Assembly (NCBI GenBank): GCA_963776225.1
Contig: CAVZLL010000003.1
Span: 372,001 to 436,000 of the forward strand
DNA: 64,000 bases
Direction of reading: 5' to 3'
Source: Bog-756 sp963776225
Lineage (GTDB): Bacteria > Actinomycetota > Acidimicrobiia > Acidimicrobiales > RAAP-2
Below, in pieces: positions 48,142 through 57,125 of this stretch. Made by a program: the position numbers and the translations under genes. The number at the start of each line of letters is the position of its first letter. Within the stretch, counting starts at the first letter, position 1. The notes under the pieces are model-generated. The model made no database searches. It was not told where the DNA came from and saw only the letters and a list, made by a program, of their open reading frames with translations.

Positions 48142-49677
48142 CCACCGCGACCCAGCCGGCTGCCAGGGACGCCTCGGGGCCCGCCCGCCCACCCGTCCGC
48201 ACCCGCCGCCCGACGGTGGCCGTCCTCGGCGCTGGGGCCGGCGGTATCGCCATGGGAGTGGCGTTGACCCGCGCGGGTTACGACTACACGATCTACGAGA
48301 AGTCCGACGGGCCCGGCGGGACATGGCGCGACAACACCTATCCCGAGCGCGGCATGCGACGTCCCCTCCCACTTCTATTCCTTCTCCTTCGCGCCCAATC
48401 CGTGGTGGAGCCGCACCTATGCGACCCAGCCGGAGATCCTCTCCTACCTCGAGCGCTGCACCGATCAGTTCGGGGTCCGCTCCCACCTGCGGACCGGAAC
48501 CGTCATCCGCGAGGCGCGTTGGTGCGAGCACGACCAGCAGTGGTCGCTGACCGCGGCTTCCGGCGAGATCTTCCGCGCGGACGTCCTGGTGAGCGGGTTG
48601 GGAATGCTCAACGTGCCCTCGGTGCCCGACATCCCGGGTGCCGACCGATTCGGCGGGCGGGCCTTCCACTCGTCGCGTTGGGACCACGGCAGGCCCCTGA
48701 CCGGCGAGCGGGTCGCGTCGATCGGAACCGGGGCGAGTGCCGTCCAGTACGTGCCGGCGATCGCCGGTGAGACCGCCCACCTCACCGTGTTCCAGCGCAC
48801 GCCCATCTGGATCACCCCGCGGATCGAGGCGCCCTACACGGCCGAGGAGCAGCGCCGGTTCGCCCGGCGGCCGTTCGCCCTGCGCCTGCAGCGGGCGAAG
48901 ATCTGGTGGACCTACGAGCGGGCGCAATTCGGGGCCGGCTCGGAGGGCATCCGGCTCCAGACCGAACTGGCGCGCTCCTACCTGGAGCGCAAGGTCGAGG
49001 ACCCCGATCTGCGGGCGGTCCTCACCCCCGACTATCCGGTCGGGTGCAAGCGTCCGCTGATGTCGCGGGAGTGGTACCCGACCCTGACCAGACCTGACGT
49101 ACGCCTGGTGACCGAACCGATCCGCGAGATCACCGAGCGCGGGATCCGGACCGCAGACGGCGAGGAGCACCTGGTCGACACCATCATCTACGGGACCGGG
49201 TTCCGGGCGAGCGAGTACCTCCGGTCGGTCGACATCTTCGGCCGGGAGGGACGGTGCCTCCAGGAGCAGTGGCGCGACGGCGCCGAGGCCTACCTGGGCA
49301 TCACGGTGCCCGGATTCCCCAATCTCTTCCTCCTCTACGGCCCGAACACCAACGGGACGACCTCGGTCATGTTCATGCACGAGGCACAGGTGCACTACGT
49401 GATGAGGGCCCTTCGGTGGATCAGCCGTCGGGGAGGAGGATCCGTCGAGGTCCGCGACGCGGTCTCGGCGCGCTACAACCGCGGCGTCCAGGCTGCGCTC
49501 GAGGGGACCGTCTGGACCGCCGGGTGCACCAACTACTTCCGGGCACCGAGCGGAAAGCTGGTGACCCAACTGCCCGTGAAGGGCACCCGGTACTGGCTCC
49601 GGACCCGGGTGTTCGACCGCTGGAGCTACCGATGGCGGCGACCCGGGCCGTCCGAGACGGACCGATCGCGCGGGTGA
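48138..49677 (+). pseudogene. Flavin-dependent monooxygenase (Baeyer-Villiger/FMO-like), single-base frameshift
   Basis: The reading frame starts at GTG 48138 with the FAD motif AVLGAGAGGIAMGVAL and WRDNTYP, then shifts. Removing the A at 48346 restores TYPGAACDVPSHFYSFSF, the expected BVMO/FMO sequence, and the frame continues through VASIGTGASAVQYVPAIAG (NADPH-binding Rossmann) to TGA 49675-49677, giving about 512 residues. From the shift on, a downstream ATG at 48589 could at most give a C-terminal fragment without the FAD domain. Either a recent inactivation or a sequencing error. The upstream SDR is coupled to it. Confidence 0.8.
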
Positions 49678-49742
49678 CCCGCAGGACCATCGAGCGGGGG
49701 CGGTAGGCTCGACCGGTCCGCGGCGTACGACGGGAGGAGCAC

Positions 49743-50129
49743 GTGGGGGTCGTCGGTCTGGCCAATCTGGCGGTCAAGGTCGCCGATCTCGACGCCGCCT
49801 GCGCGTTCTACGAGGGTGCAGGGTTCGACGTGCGCGACCGCATGCAGTGGGCGAACGGGGAGCGGGCCGACGTCCACCTCGGTCCGGTCATGATCACGCT
49901 GTTCACCCGCGCGATCTACGAGGACGTGGTGGCGCTGCCCGCTGAGGGCTTCCTCCATCCCGCCCTGTTCACCGACGACCTCGACGCCGAGCTCGAAGGC
50001 CACCAGGTCCTCTGGGGACCCGAGGTGGTCGAGGGGACGTTCGGCAGGCGGCGCATCGCGTTCGTCCAGGCTCCCGGCGGCATCCGTCTCGAGTTCATGG
50101 AACAGCTCCCGGACGCCGACCCGGCATGA
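49743..50129 (+). CDS. VOC-superfamily (glyoxalase-like) protein
   Basis: 128 residues from GTG 49743, with GGGAGGAG upstream. VGLANLAVKVADLDAACAFYEGAGF is the first beta-alpha-beta unit (landmark LDAACAFYEGAGF), and GTFGRRRIAFVQAPGGIRLEFME is the C-terminal strand with a Glu that commonly ligands metal. Dioxygenase, lyase or isomerase chemistry is possible. Its stop overlaps the DJ-1 gene start (ATGA), so the two are co-expressed. Confidence 0.85.
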   Translation: MGVVGLANLAVKVADLDAACAFYEGAGFDVRDRMQWANGERADVHLGPVMITLFTRAIYEDVVALPAEGFLHPALFTDDLDAELEGHQVLWGPEVVEGTFGRRRIAFVQAPGGIRLEFMEQLPDADPA

Positions 50130-50776
50130 GTGCCACCATCCGGGTGGCCATCCCTCTCTTCCCGCGCTTCACCGCGCTCGATGCGATCGGACCCTACGAG
50201 GTCCTCCAGCGGATCCCGTCCGTCGACGTCGTCTTCGTCGCGCACCGTCGCGGGGAGGTCCGCAGCGATAGCGGCATGCTCGGACTGGTCGCCGACGCCG
50301 CCTTCCCCGACCTGGCCGCCCCCGACGTGGTGGTCTTCCCCGGGGGGATCGGCACCCGTGCACTCACCGCCGACGACAGGGTCCTCGAGTGGGTGCGCCG
50401 TGCCCATTCGACGTCCCGGTTCACCACCTCGGTCTGCACCGGCTCGCTGGTGCTCGCGGCGGCGGGCCTGCTCGAGGGCCTCACGGCCACCACCCACTGG
50501 GCGTGCATGGCAGAGCTCGGCGCATTGGGCGCCGTCCCGACCTCCGAGCGGGTCGTCGAGCACCTCGACCGGCGGATCGTCACCGCTGCCGGCGTCTCCA
50601 GCGGCATCGACATGGCGTTGCGCCTGGTGGAGCTGTTGGTCGACAGGACCGCCGCCGAGGCCTCGCAGCTGATGATCGAGTACGACCCGGACCCACCGTT
50701 CGACAGCGGGTCGCCGGCGGCGGCGGGCCGGGAAGTCCACGAGCGGGTGGTCGAGTACTCGCGCCGGAGACCGTGA
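50126..50776 (+). CDS. DJ-1/PfpI-family protein (isonitrile hydratase-like)
   Basis: 216 residues. FPRFTALDAIGPYEVLQRIP at the start and VVVFPGGIGTRAL follow the family. TTSVCTGSLVLAAAGLLEG has the nucleophile-elbow cysteine after the strand, with downstream THWACM. The T-x-V-C-T-G-S/A pattern is that of isonitrile hydratases and AraC-associated DJ-1 domains. A small-molecule hydratase, deglycase or sensor role cannot be separated by sequence. Confidence 0.84.
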   Translation: MSATIRVAIPLFPRFTALDAIGPYEVLQRIPSVDVVFVAHRRGEVRSDSGMLGLVADAAFPDLAAPDVVVFPGGIGTRALTADDRVLEWVRRAHSTSRFTTSVCTGSLVLAAAGLLEGLTATTHWACMAELGALGAVPTSERVVEHLDRRIVTAAGVSSGIDMALRLVELLVDRTAAEASQLMIEYDPDPPFDSGSPAAAGREVHERVVEYSRRRP

Positions 50777-50882
50777 CCTCGCGCCCGTGATCGGGCGAGG
50801 GGGCAGCGCGGGCGCACCGCACAACTCTCCTGGTCGCAGGTCAAGTCTGGACCCCGACCTTCTGCAAGCGGGCCCCCGTCGG

Positions 50883-50926
50883 TATACTCACGAGGAGCGC
50901 AACGCAAGCCGTCCGTCATCGGACGG
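50883..50926 (+). promoter_or_regulatory. Promoter -10 and leader hairpin for the 50987 gene
   Basis: GGTATACT supplies an extended -10 box (TATACT at 50883-50888) with no clear -35. A perfect hairpin CCGTCCG-TCAT-CGGACGG follows at 50909-50926. The Shine-Dalgarno AAGGGG lies shortly before ATG 50987. Confidence 0.5.
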
Positions 50927-50986
50927 GGGCGCCCTCGGCGGGGGCGAGCCGGGATGCGGGCGACCGGGTGCGAAGGGGCTTCGTCG

Positions 50987-52744
50987 ATGAAGCAGTGGGC
51001 GCAAGTGATGCGGCAGTGGTTCCTCTGGCTGCTCGGAGACGAACCGCTCCCCGGCAAGGGAACCCGTGCCGTGCTGGCCGGGACCCTCGGCGCACTGGTC
51101 ATCCTCGTGGCCGGCGGCGTCGCGCTCATGCCGAGCTCGGCGACCCCGGCCCGGCATTTGGGCGGTCGGTCGGCAGGGTCGCAGCTGCCGGCTCTCGCAA
51201 ACACGACCACCACCACGTCGACTCCCTCGTTCTCCTCGCCGACGACCGCACCCAGGTCGGCGGCGGCCCGCGCCCGGGCGCGCACCCACCGGCCGGGCAC
51301 GACCGCGAGAACCAGGCATCCGACCAGGACGGCCAGGCGATCCCGCGGGACGACGACCACGACGACGACCGCGTCGTCGGGCCTCGCCGCGCCGCTGAGC
51401 GGTTCGGCGAACAGAAACTCCCTCGGGTACTCCGCGTCCGCTGCGACCGGCGCCGGTGCGACCGGCACCGGTGCCAGCGCGTCCGGTGGGACCGGGACAG
51501 CCGCGGCCGGGACACGCGGAGCAGCGGCGGGGGCGCTGGCAGCCGCCAGCGCCCAGATCGGCCGCCGCGACGGCGCTCCGGTCTCCCCTCCGGTCCCGGC
51601 TGTCCCACTCGCGGCGCCGTTGGCGACCAACGCCTCGACGGGTGTCGACTCGTCGCTGGTGGCCTGGAAGGCGCCGAACCGTCCCGCGGTCATCGGGTAC
51701 GACGTCTTCGTCGGGACCGCACCCGATCGGGAGTGGCCGGTGCCGGCCAACGGATCCGTCCCGGTGACGGGCCGCTCGTACCTGGTGACCGGCCTCACCC
51801 CCGGCCAGACCTTCTACTTCACCGTGCAGGCCGTGGGAATCGTCACACACTCGCCGCCCTCGAACGAGGTATCGGCCACCCCGATCGGCGCCTTCCAGCC
51901 GGTCGGCTCGCTCCCCGGGCCGGTGGTGGGCGCGGCCGCGACCCCGGGCGGCACCGGGTACTGGTTGGTGACGAGCTCGGGGGCTGTCTCCGCGCACGGC
52001 GCCGCCGTGGACTACGGGAGCCCGGTCTCACTCGATCTGGCCGCCCCCGTCATCGCCATCGTGGCCACCGCCGACGGTATGGGCTACTGGGAGGTCGCGG
52101 CCGACGGCGGCGTCTTCGCCTACGGCGACGCCCGCTACGAGGGGTCGGTGGCCGGCCTCCGGATCAACGCCCCCATCGTGGGCCTTGCCCCGACCGCCGA
52201 CGGCAAGGGCTACTGGGAACTGGCAGCCGACGGCGGCGTGTTCGCCCTCGGGGATGCGCCCTTCCTCGGCTCACTGGCCGGAACGCCGACCCCCTCGGTG
52301 CAGGTCCCGCTCACCGCGCTGCTCGGCCTTCCGGTGATGACCGCGGGATCGGCGGCGGGCACGCTCGCACCCGATCCCGCTACGGAGGTGCCGGCGGTCG
52401 GGATCGTGGGTGATCCGGCGACCGACGGCTACTGGGTGGCCCGGGCCGACGGCACCGTTGCCGGCTTCGGGGCCCCCAACCTTGGGCCGCAGTCCGACGA
52501 CGCCCCGGTCGACACCGTGGTGGGGATCGCGGCGGACCCCGAGGGCACCGGGTACTGGGAGGTGACCCGCTCGGGTGGTGTCTACGCCTACGGTCAGGCG
52601 GCGTTCGACGGCTCGCTGGGTGCCTTCCCGCTCAACACGCCGGTCTCCGGGATGGCCGTCGACACGGCGAACGGCGGGTACTGGCTGCTCTCTCTCGACG
52701 GTGGCGTCTTCGCGTTCGACGCACCCTTCTGGGGCGCCGGCTGA
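50987..52744 (+). CDS. Surface protein: membrane anchor, Thr/Ala linker, FN3-like domain and GYW repeats
   Basis: 585 residues from ATG 50987. One N-terminal membrane segment (TRAVLAGTLGALVILVAGGVA) is followed by a low-complexity Thr/Ala/Arg region (about 70-200). A fibronectin-III-like domain lies at about 215-305 (SSLVAWKAPNRPAVIGYDVF and GLTPGQTFYFTVQAVG). Six repeats with GYWxVxxDGGVFAxGDA and an IVGLAPTADG strand complete the protein; the last is partial. Repeats of this type are known in actinobacterial cell-surface proteins and probably form a beta-propeller. Anchored and exposed outside is the expected topology. Confidence 0.8.
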   Translation: MKQWAQVMRQWFLWLLGDEPLPGKGTRAVLAGTLGALVILVAGGVALMPSSATPARHLGGRSAGSQLPALANTTTTTSTPSFSSPTTAPRSAAARARARTHRPGTTARTRHPTRTARRSRGTTTTTTTASSGLAAPLSGSANRNSLGYSASAATGAGATGTGASASGGTGTAAAGTRGAAAGALAAASAQIGRRDGAPVSPPVPAVPLAAPLATNASTGVDSSLVAWKAPNRPAVIGYDVFVGTAPDREWPVPANGSVPVTGRSYLVTGLTPGQTFYFTVQAVGIVTHSPPSNEVSATPIGAFQPVGSLPGPVVGAAATPGGTGYWLVTSSGAVSAHGAAVDYGSPVSLDLAAPVIAIVATADGMGYWEVAADGGVFAYGDARYEGSVAGLRINAPIVGLAPTADGKGYWELAADGGVFALGDAPFLGSLAGTPTPSVQVPLTALLGLPVMTAGSAAGTLAPDPATEVPAVGIVGDPATDGYWVARADGTVAGFGAPNLGPQSDDAPVDTVVGIAADPEGTGYWEVTRSGGVYAYGQAAFDGSLGAFPLNTPVSGMAVDTANGGYWLLSLDGGVFAFDAPFWGAG

Positions 52745-52837
52745 TCCGGACGCTTGGCGGGGGTCGACCGGCGGTACCCTCGGTCACTCGACCTCTGACC
52801 CTCGGCCGTTGCTAGCCTGCCCACCGGTGATCGGGGG

Positions 52838-53695
52838 ATGAGCGACACGGGCCGCGACGAGCACGACGCCATCACCAGCGGGGTCGAGATCGGCTCGGAC
52901 GGGTTGCCCATGGTCGTATCGGCCGAATCGCGGCTCGAGGCGATGGTCCGGAATTTCGCCGACCCGGCCCAGGAGTGGCGCCGGCTCTGCGCCGAGCTGC
53001 TCGGGACCTTCTTCCTCGTGCTGGTCGCAGCCGGCGGACCGATGATCGACCGGTCCGTACCGGGATCCGTCGGCCGGGCGGCCGCGGTGGTGGCCCCGGG
53101 CATGATGGTCATGGCCATCATCCTCTTCATGGGGCGGGTGTCGGGCGCCCATTTGAACCCGGTGGTCAGCATCGCCTTCTCCCTGCGGGCCGACTTCCCG
53201 TGGCGTCGGGTCCCTGCCTATCTCATGGTGCAGCTGGCCGGGGCCGTCCTGGCCGCCTGGTACCTGCAGGCCGTGGTCCACGTGTCCGCCCGGTACGGGG
53301 CCAGCTATCCCGCCTCCGGCCACAGCGCGCTCGATGCCTTCCTGATGGAGGCGGTGCTGACCCTCGGCCTGGTCAGCGTCATCCTGGGCACGGCGTCGGG
53401 CGCGCAGCAGGTGGGTCTGTTCGGCGCGATCGGGGTCGGGAGCTACATCGCTCTGGCCGGCCTCTGGGCGAGCCCGATCTCGGGAGCCTCGATGAACCCC
53501 TTTCGCACCCTCGGCCCCGAGATCGTCTCGGCCGACCTGACCGACTACTGGATCTACCTCGCCGGTCCGCTGGTCGGCGCGGTGCTGGCCGTCGGGGTGG
53601 CCTTCGTGCTGCGCGGACCGGGCGGGGGGAAGTCGGCGTCGCTGGCAGCCCAGGGGACCATCCTCCCCAGGATCACCCGGCCGGGCGCACCCTGA
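52838..53695 (+). CDS. MIP-family channel (aquaporin/glycerol-facilitator-like) with altered NPA motifs
   Basis: 285 residues with about six membrane helices. The two half-helix motifs are SGAHLNPVVS and SGASMNPFRTLGPE, so both are NPx rather than NPA (NPV and NPF); the conserved Arg after the second (NPFR) is kept. WRRLCAELLGTFFLVLVAAG is the first helix. An unusually long hydrophilic N-terminus (about 45 residues) precedes it. Whether it passes water, glycerol or another small solute is not predictable from the motifs. Its stop lies inside a hairpin shared with the convergent gene. Confidence 0.88.
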   Translation: MSDTGRDEHDAITSGVEIGSDGLPMVVSAESRLEAMVRNFADPAQEWRRLCAELLGTFFLVLVAAGGPMIDRSVPGSVGRAAAVVAPGMMVMAIILFMGRVSGAHLNPVVSIAFSLRADFPWRRVPAYLMVQLAGAVLAAWYLQAVVHVSARYGASYPASGHSALDAFLMEAVLTLGLVSVILGTASGAQQVGLFGAIGVGSYIALAGLWASPISGASMNPFRTLGPEIVSADLTDYWIYLAGPLVGAVLAVGVAFVLRGPGGGKSASLAAQGTILPRITRPGAP

Positions 53696-53712
53696 CCCGC
53701 CGGCCGGGTCAG
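53692..53712. terminator. Hairpin shared by convergent stop codons
   Basis: CTGACCC pairs with GGGTCAG around GCCGGCC. It contains the stop codons of both the MIP and the FAD oxidoreductase genes, so it may terminate both directions. Confidence 0.5.
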
Positions 53713-55112
53713 CCGCCGACCAGCCGTTCGAGGACCCGTGCGCGCCAGGTGGGCCGACCCCGACGCTGCTCGCTCCGGTCGGCGCCGCTCGCCAGGCGCA
53801 GTCCGGCGTTGATCCCCAGATAGCGGACGGGCTCCCGTTCCCACCGCCTGGAGCGATGGTTGACCCAGGCCAGAGAGGTCAGCTCGGAACGCCGGCCGAG
53901 GATCAGGTCGCGCAGCGTCCGTCCTGCCAGGTTGGTGGTCGAGAGTCCGTCCCCGACGTATCCGCCCGCCCAGGCCAGCCCGGTGGCCCCGTCGATCCCG
54001 ACCGAGGGGAACCAGTCACGGGGGACGCCCAGCGGTCCGCCCCACCGGTGGGTGATCTCGGCGCCGGCCATGGTCGGGAACAGCTCGACCAGGGTCCGGG
54101 CCAGCGCGGCGTGCACTCCGGCGTCACGGTCGAACTCGGGCCGGACGGAGGAGCCGAAATGGTACGGGGCACCCCGCCCACCGAAGGCCAGTCGCCCGTC
54201 CTCGGTCCGCTGCCCGTAGATGATGGTGTGCCGATGGTCGGCGAAGGTCTCCCGCCCGCCGAGACCCACCTCGGCCCAGACGCCGTCCGGCAGGGGCTCC
54301 GTCGCGATCATCAGGGAGTAGACGGGAGCGAGGGTCCGCTCCTCACCGGTGAGACCGGGGGTGTAGCCCTCGGTCGCCCGGACCACGGTTGCGGCCCGCA
54401 CGGTCCCGCGGTCGGTGGTCACCGCCCCGGGCGCGATGGCGCGGACCGCGGTCTGCTCGAAGACGGCGACCCCGCTGCGCTCGACCCGTTCGGCCAGTCC
54501 GCGCACCAGGCGCCCCGGGTCGAGTGCCGCGCAGTGGGGGGTGTAGGTGGCCCCGAGCACGTCGGTCGCCCCCACCCGCGCCGACGCGGCGTCCGCGGAC
54601 AGCAGCCGCAGGTCGTCCTCGCCCACGCCGCGGGCGCGTGCGGCGGCCACCTCCGAGCGGGCGCGCTCGAGCTGCACCGCCGTGCGGGCGAGGACGACGG
54701 TGCCGCCCCTGACGTAGCCGCAGTCGATGCCCTCGGTTTCGGCCACCCACCCGACCTCGCGGACGGTCTCCTGCAGGGCACGCTCCATCGCGGCGCCCGC
54801 TCCCGGTCCCCCCTCCTTGTCGAGCCGCTCCGGTGACGCCGGGAACAGTGCCGAGCACCATCCGCCGTTCCTCCCGGACGCGCCGAAGCCCACCACCTCG
54901 CGCTCGATCACCGCGATCCTGAGGTCGGGCTCGTCCCGGCTCAGGTAGTACGCGGTCCACAGCCCGGTGAGTCCCCCGCCGACGACGGCTACGTCGACCT
55001 CGATGCTGCCGGGCAGGGGGTCGCGTACCGCGATCGCGCCGGCGAGTCCGTCCCACCAGAGCGAGAGCCGCCGGTAGTCCTCGCCGGAGGGCGCGCTCAG
55101 ATGTGGGTCCAC
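53709..55112 (-). CDS. FAD-dependent amine/amino-acid oxidoreductase (DAO family, PuuB-like)
   Basis: 467 residues from GTG 55112. VDVAVVGGGLTGLWTAYYLS is the dinucleotide-binding motif, FGASGRNGGWCS the following FAD loop, and YVGDGLSTTNLAGRTLRDLI the C-terminal FAD contact. RRLSLWWDGL at the start resembles gamma-glutamylputrescine/amine oxidases. It overlaps the aminotransferase gene by 16 bases and so belongs to the same operon, suggesting oxidation of an amine or N-substituted amino acid produced or supplied there. Substrate inferred. Confidence 0.85.
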   Translation of the reverse strand: MDPHLSAPSGEDYRRLSLWWDGLAGAIAVRDPLPGSIEVDVAVVGGGLTGLWTAYYLSRDEPDLRIAVIEREVVGFGASGRNGGWCSALFPASPERLDKEGGPGAGAAMERALQETVREVGWVAETEGIDCGYVRGGTVVLARTAVQLERARSEVAAARARGVGEDDLRLLSADAASARVGATDVLGATYTPHCAALDPGRLVRGLAERVERSGVAVFEQTAVRAIAPGAVTTDRGTVRAATVVRATEGYTPGLTGEERTLAPVYSLMIATEPLPDGVWAEVGLGGRETFADHRHTIIYGQRTEDGRLAFGGRGAPYHFGSSVRPEFDRDAGVHAALARTLVELFPTMAGAEITHRWGGPLGVPRDWFPSVGIDGATGLAWAGGYVGDGLSTTNLAGRTLRDLILGRRSELTSLAWVNHRSRRWEREPVRYLGINAGLRLASGADRSEQRRGRPTWRARVLERLVGG

Positions 55113-56467
55113 GCCTCGCTGAGCACCCGGCGCAGGATCGAGGTCATGTACTCGAACTCGTCCGGCCCGCAGATCAGCGGCGGCGCCAGTTGCACCACCG
55201 GGTCCCCGCGGTCGTCGGCACGGCAGATGAGCCCGGCGTCGTAGAGGGCACCGGAGAGGAAGCCGCGCAGGAGCCGTTCGGACTCGTCGTCGTCGAAGGT
55301 CTCCCGCGTCTGCTTGTCCTTGACCAGCTCGATCCCGTAGAAATACCCGTCGCCACGCACGTCACCCACGATGGGGAGGTCCCGCAGCGAGTCGAGGGAG
55401 GCCCGGAACTCCCCTTCGTGCGAGCGTACGTGCTCCAGGATGCCCTCCTTCTCGAAGACGTCGATGTTGGCCAGGGCCACCGCCGCGCTGACCGGGTGGC
55501 CCGCGAAGGTGATCCCGTGGAGGAAGCTCGCCCCGTGGAGGAAGGGCTCGACCAGGCGGTCGTGGACGGCGAGCGCCCCGAGGGGCGAGTAGCCGCTGGT
55601 CAGGCCCTTGGCCATGGTGATCATGTCGGGGAGGTAGTCGTAGCGCTCGGCCCCGAAGTAGTGCCCGAGCCGTCCCCACGCGCAGATGACCTCGTCGGAG
55701 ACGAGCAGGACGCCGTATCGATCGCAGATCTCTCGTACCCGGCGGAAATACCCCGGCGGTGGCGGGAAGCACCCGCCCGCGTTCTGCACCGGCTCGAGGA
55801 AGACCGCCGCCACCGTGTCGGGGCCCTCGATGAGGATGGCCTGCTCGATCGCGTCGGCCGCCCACAGGCCGAACGCGTCGATGTCGTCGGCGAAATACTT
55901 GGCACGGTAGAAGTTGGTGTTCGGCACCTTGACCGCTCCCGGCACCAGCGGCTCGAACGGTGTCTTGATGTCGGGCAGACCGGTGATCGAGAGCGCCCCC
56001 ATGGTGGCGCCGTGGTACGCGATGTTGCGGCTGATCACCTTGAGCCGGTCGGGCTGACCGGTCACCCGGAAGTACTGCCGGGCCAGCTTCCAGGCCGACT
56101 CGACCGCCTCGGACCCGCCGGCGGTGAAGAAGATCCGGTTGAGGGCGCCCGGGGTCAGGTCGGCGATCTTGTCGGCGAGCTCCACCGCCGCGGGGTGGGC
56201 GTAGCTCCAGACCGGGAAGTAGGCCAGCGTGGACGCCTGGCGGGCCGCCGCCTCTGCCAGCTCGGTGCGGCCGTGACCGATCTGGCTGGTGAACAACCCG
56301 GACAGCCCGTCGAGGTAACGCTTCCCGTGTTGGTCGTAGACCCACACCCCCTCGCCGCGGACGATGACCGGGATCTCGTGTCCGCTGTCGGGGGACATAC
56401 GGGTGAAGTGCATCCACAGGTGACGGCGCGCGTCCTCCTGCAGCTTCTCGGTGGACGGTGTGGTCAT
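55097..56467 (-). CDS. Class III PLP-dependent aminotransferase (omega-amine type)
   Basis: 456 residues from ATG 56467, which overlaps the Lrp stop (ATGA). FTAGGSEAVESAWKLARQYF, YHGATMGALSITG, LVSDEVICAWGRLGHYFGAE and MITMAKGLTSGYSPLGA, with the PLP lysine, define the class III fold. The overall pattern matches putrescine/beta-alanine:pyruvate type transaminases. Together with the adjacent oxidase, Lrp regulator and aldehyde dehydrogenase this suggests polyamine or omega-amino-acid catabolism. Confidence 0.9.
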   Translation of the reverse strand: MTTPSTEKLQEDARRHLWMHFTRMSPDSGHEIPVIVRGEGVWVYDQHGKRYLDGLSGLFTSQIGHGRTELAEAAARQASTLAYFPVWSYAHPAAVELADKIADLTPGALNRIFFTAGGSEAVESAWKLARQYFRVTGQPDRLKVISRNIAYHGATMGALSITGLPDIKTPFEPLVPGAVKVPNTNFYRAKYFADDIDAFGLWAADAIEQAILIEGPDTVAAVFLEPVQNAGGCFPPPPGYFRRVREICDRYGVLLVSDEVICAWGRLGHYFGAERYDYLPDMITMAKGLTSGYSPLGALAVHDRLVEPFLHGASFLHGITFAGHPVSAAVALANIDVFEKEGILEHVRSHEGEFRASLDSLRDLPIVGDVRGDGYFYGIELVKDKQTRETFDDDESERLLRGFLSGALYDAGLICRADDRGDPVVQLAPPLICGPDEFEYMTSILRRVLSEAWTHI

Positions 56468-56928
56468 CGGGTCCCCCAGGTGTAGGTCTGCTTCATGAGC
56501 TTCAGGTACAGGAACGTCTCGGTGTCGCGGACCCCGGGGATCTTCCGGATGACCCCGTTGAGGAGCTCGAGGATGCGCTCCTCGTCCTCGCAGACCAGCT
56601 CGACGAGGATGTCGAAGGAACCGGTGCACAGCACGACGTAGTCGATGTCCTCGACCTCTGCCAGACGGTCGGCGACCTGGCGGGCATCCCCCTCCGCGCG
56701 GATGCCGACCATGGCCTGGCTCCGGAAGCCGACCTGGAGGGGATCGGTGACCGCCACGATCTGCATGACCCCGGCGTCACGCATCTTCTGCACCCGCTGG
56801 CGCACCGCGGCCTCCGAGAGGCCCACCGCATCGGCGATGGATCCGTAGGTGCGCCGGCCGTCCTGCTGGAGCTCCTCGACGATGGCCTTGTTGGCGTCGT
56901 CGAGGATGCCGTTGGCCGCGCTGTCCAT
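56464..56928 (-). CDS. Lrp/AsnC-family transcriptional regulator
   Basis: 154 residues. An N-terminal winged helix (ANKAIVEELQQDGRRTYGSI, then GLSEAAVRQRVQKMRDAGVM) is followed by a RAM ligand-binding domain (GFRSQAMVGIRAEGD, YVVLCTGSFDILVELVCED). It is the first gene of the minus-strand operon and lies back-to-back with the aldehyde dehydrogenase, so it most likely controls both. The ligand is probably an amino acid or amine. Confidence 0.92.
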   Translation of the reverse strand: MDSAANGILDDANKAIVEELQQDGRRTYGSIADAVGLSEAAVRQRVQKMRDAGVMQIVAVTDPLQVGFRSQAMVGIRAEGDARQVADRLAEVEDIDYVVLCTGSFDILVELVCEDEERILELLNGVIRKIPGVRDTETFLYLKLMKQTYTWGTR

Positions 56929-57014
56929 GCCGAATTCTTATACCAGTTCACGCGGTTTCTGGGGGAAGTTCGATGGAATCCGTGGTCCACATGGAAGGAT
57001 CATTCGAAAAACGC

Positions 57015-57043
57015 TTGTCTGGCTGCGGTTCATCGGCCACTAT
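57015..57043 (+). promoter_or_regulatory. Candidate promoter for the aldehyde dehydrogenase
   Basis: TTGTCT (57015-57020) and CACTAT (57038-57043) are 17 bases apart. The A/T-rich stretch to the left, including TTCTTATACC, would suit an Lrp-type operator. Confidence 0.4.
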
Positions 57044-57125
57044 GACGGGCAGGCGTGCGGGGACCGGAGCCGGTCCCCGGTCCGACGGCCCCGGGTCGGG
57101 GCGGCGGGCGCCCGGGGAGGAAGCA

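Noticed and set aside
46951..49569. 872-codon minus-strand open frame over the SDR and monooxygenase
   Set aside because: It covers coupled plus-strand genes with clear motifs and has only low-complexity Arg/Gly/Pro composition.
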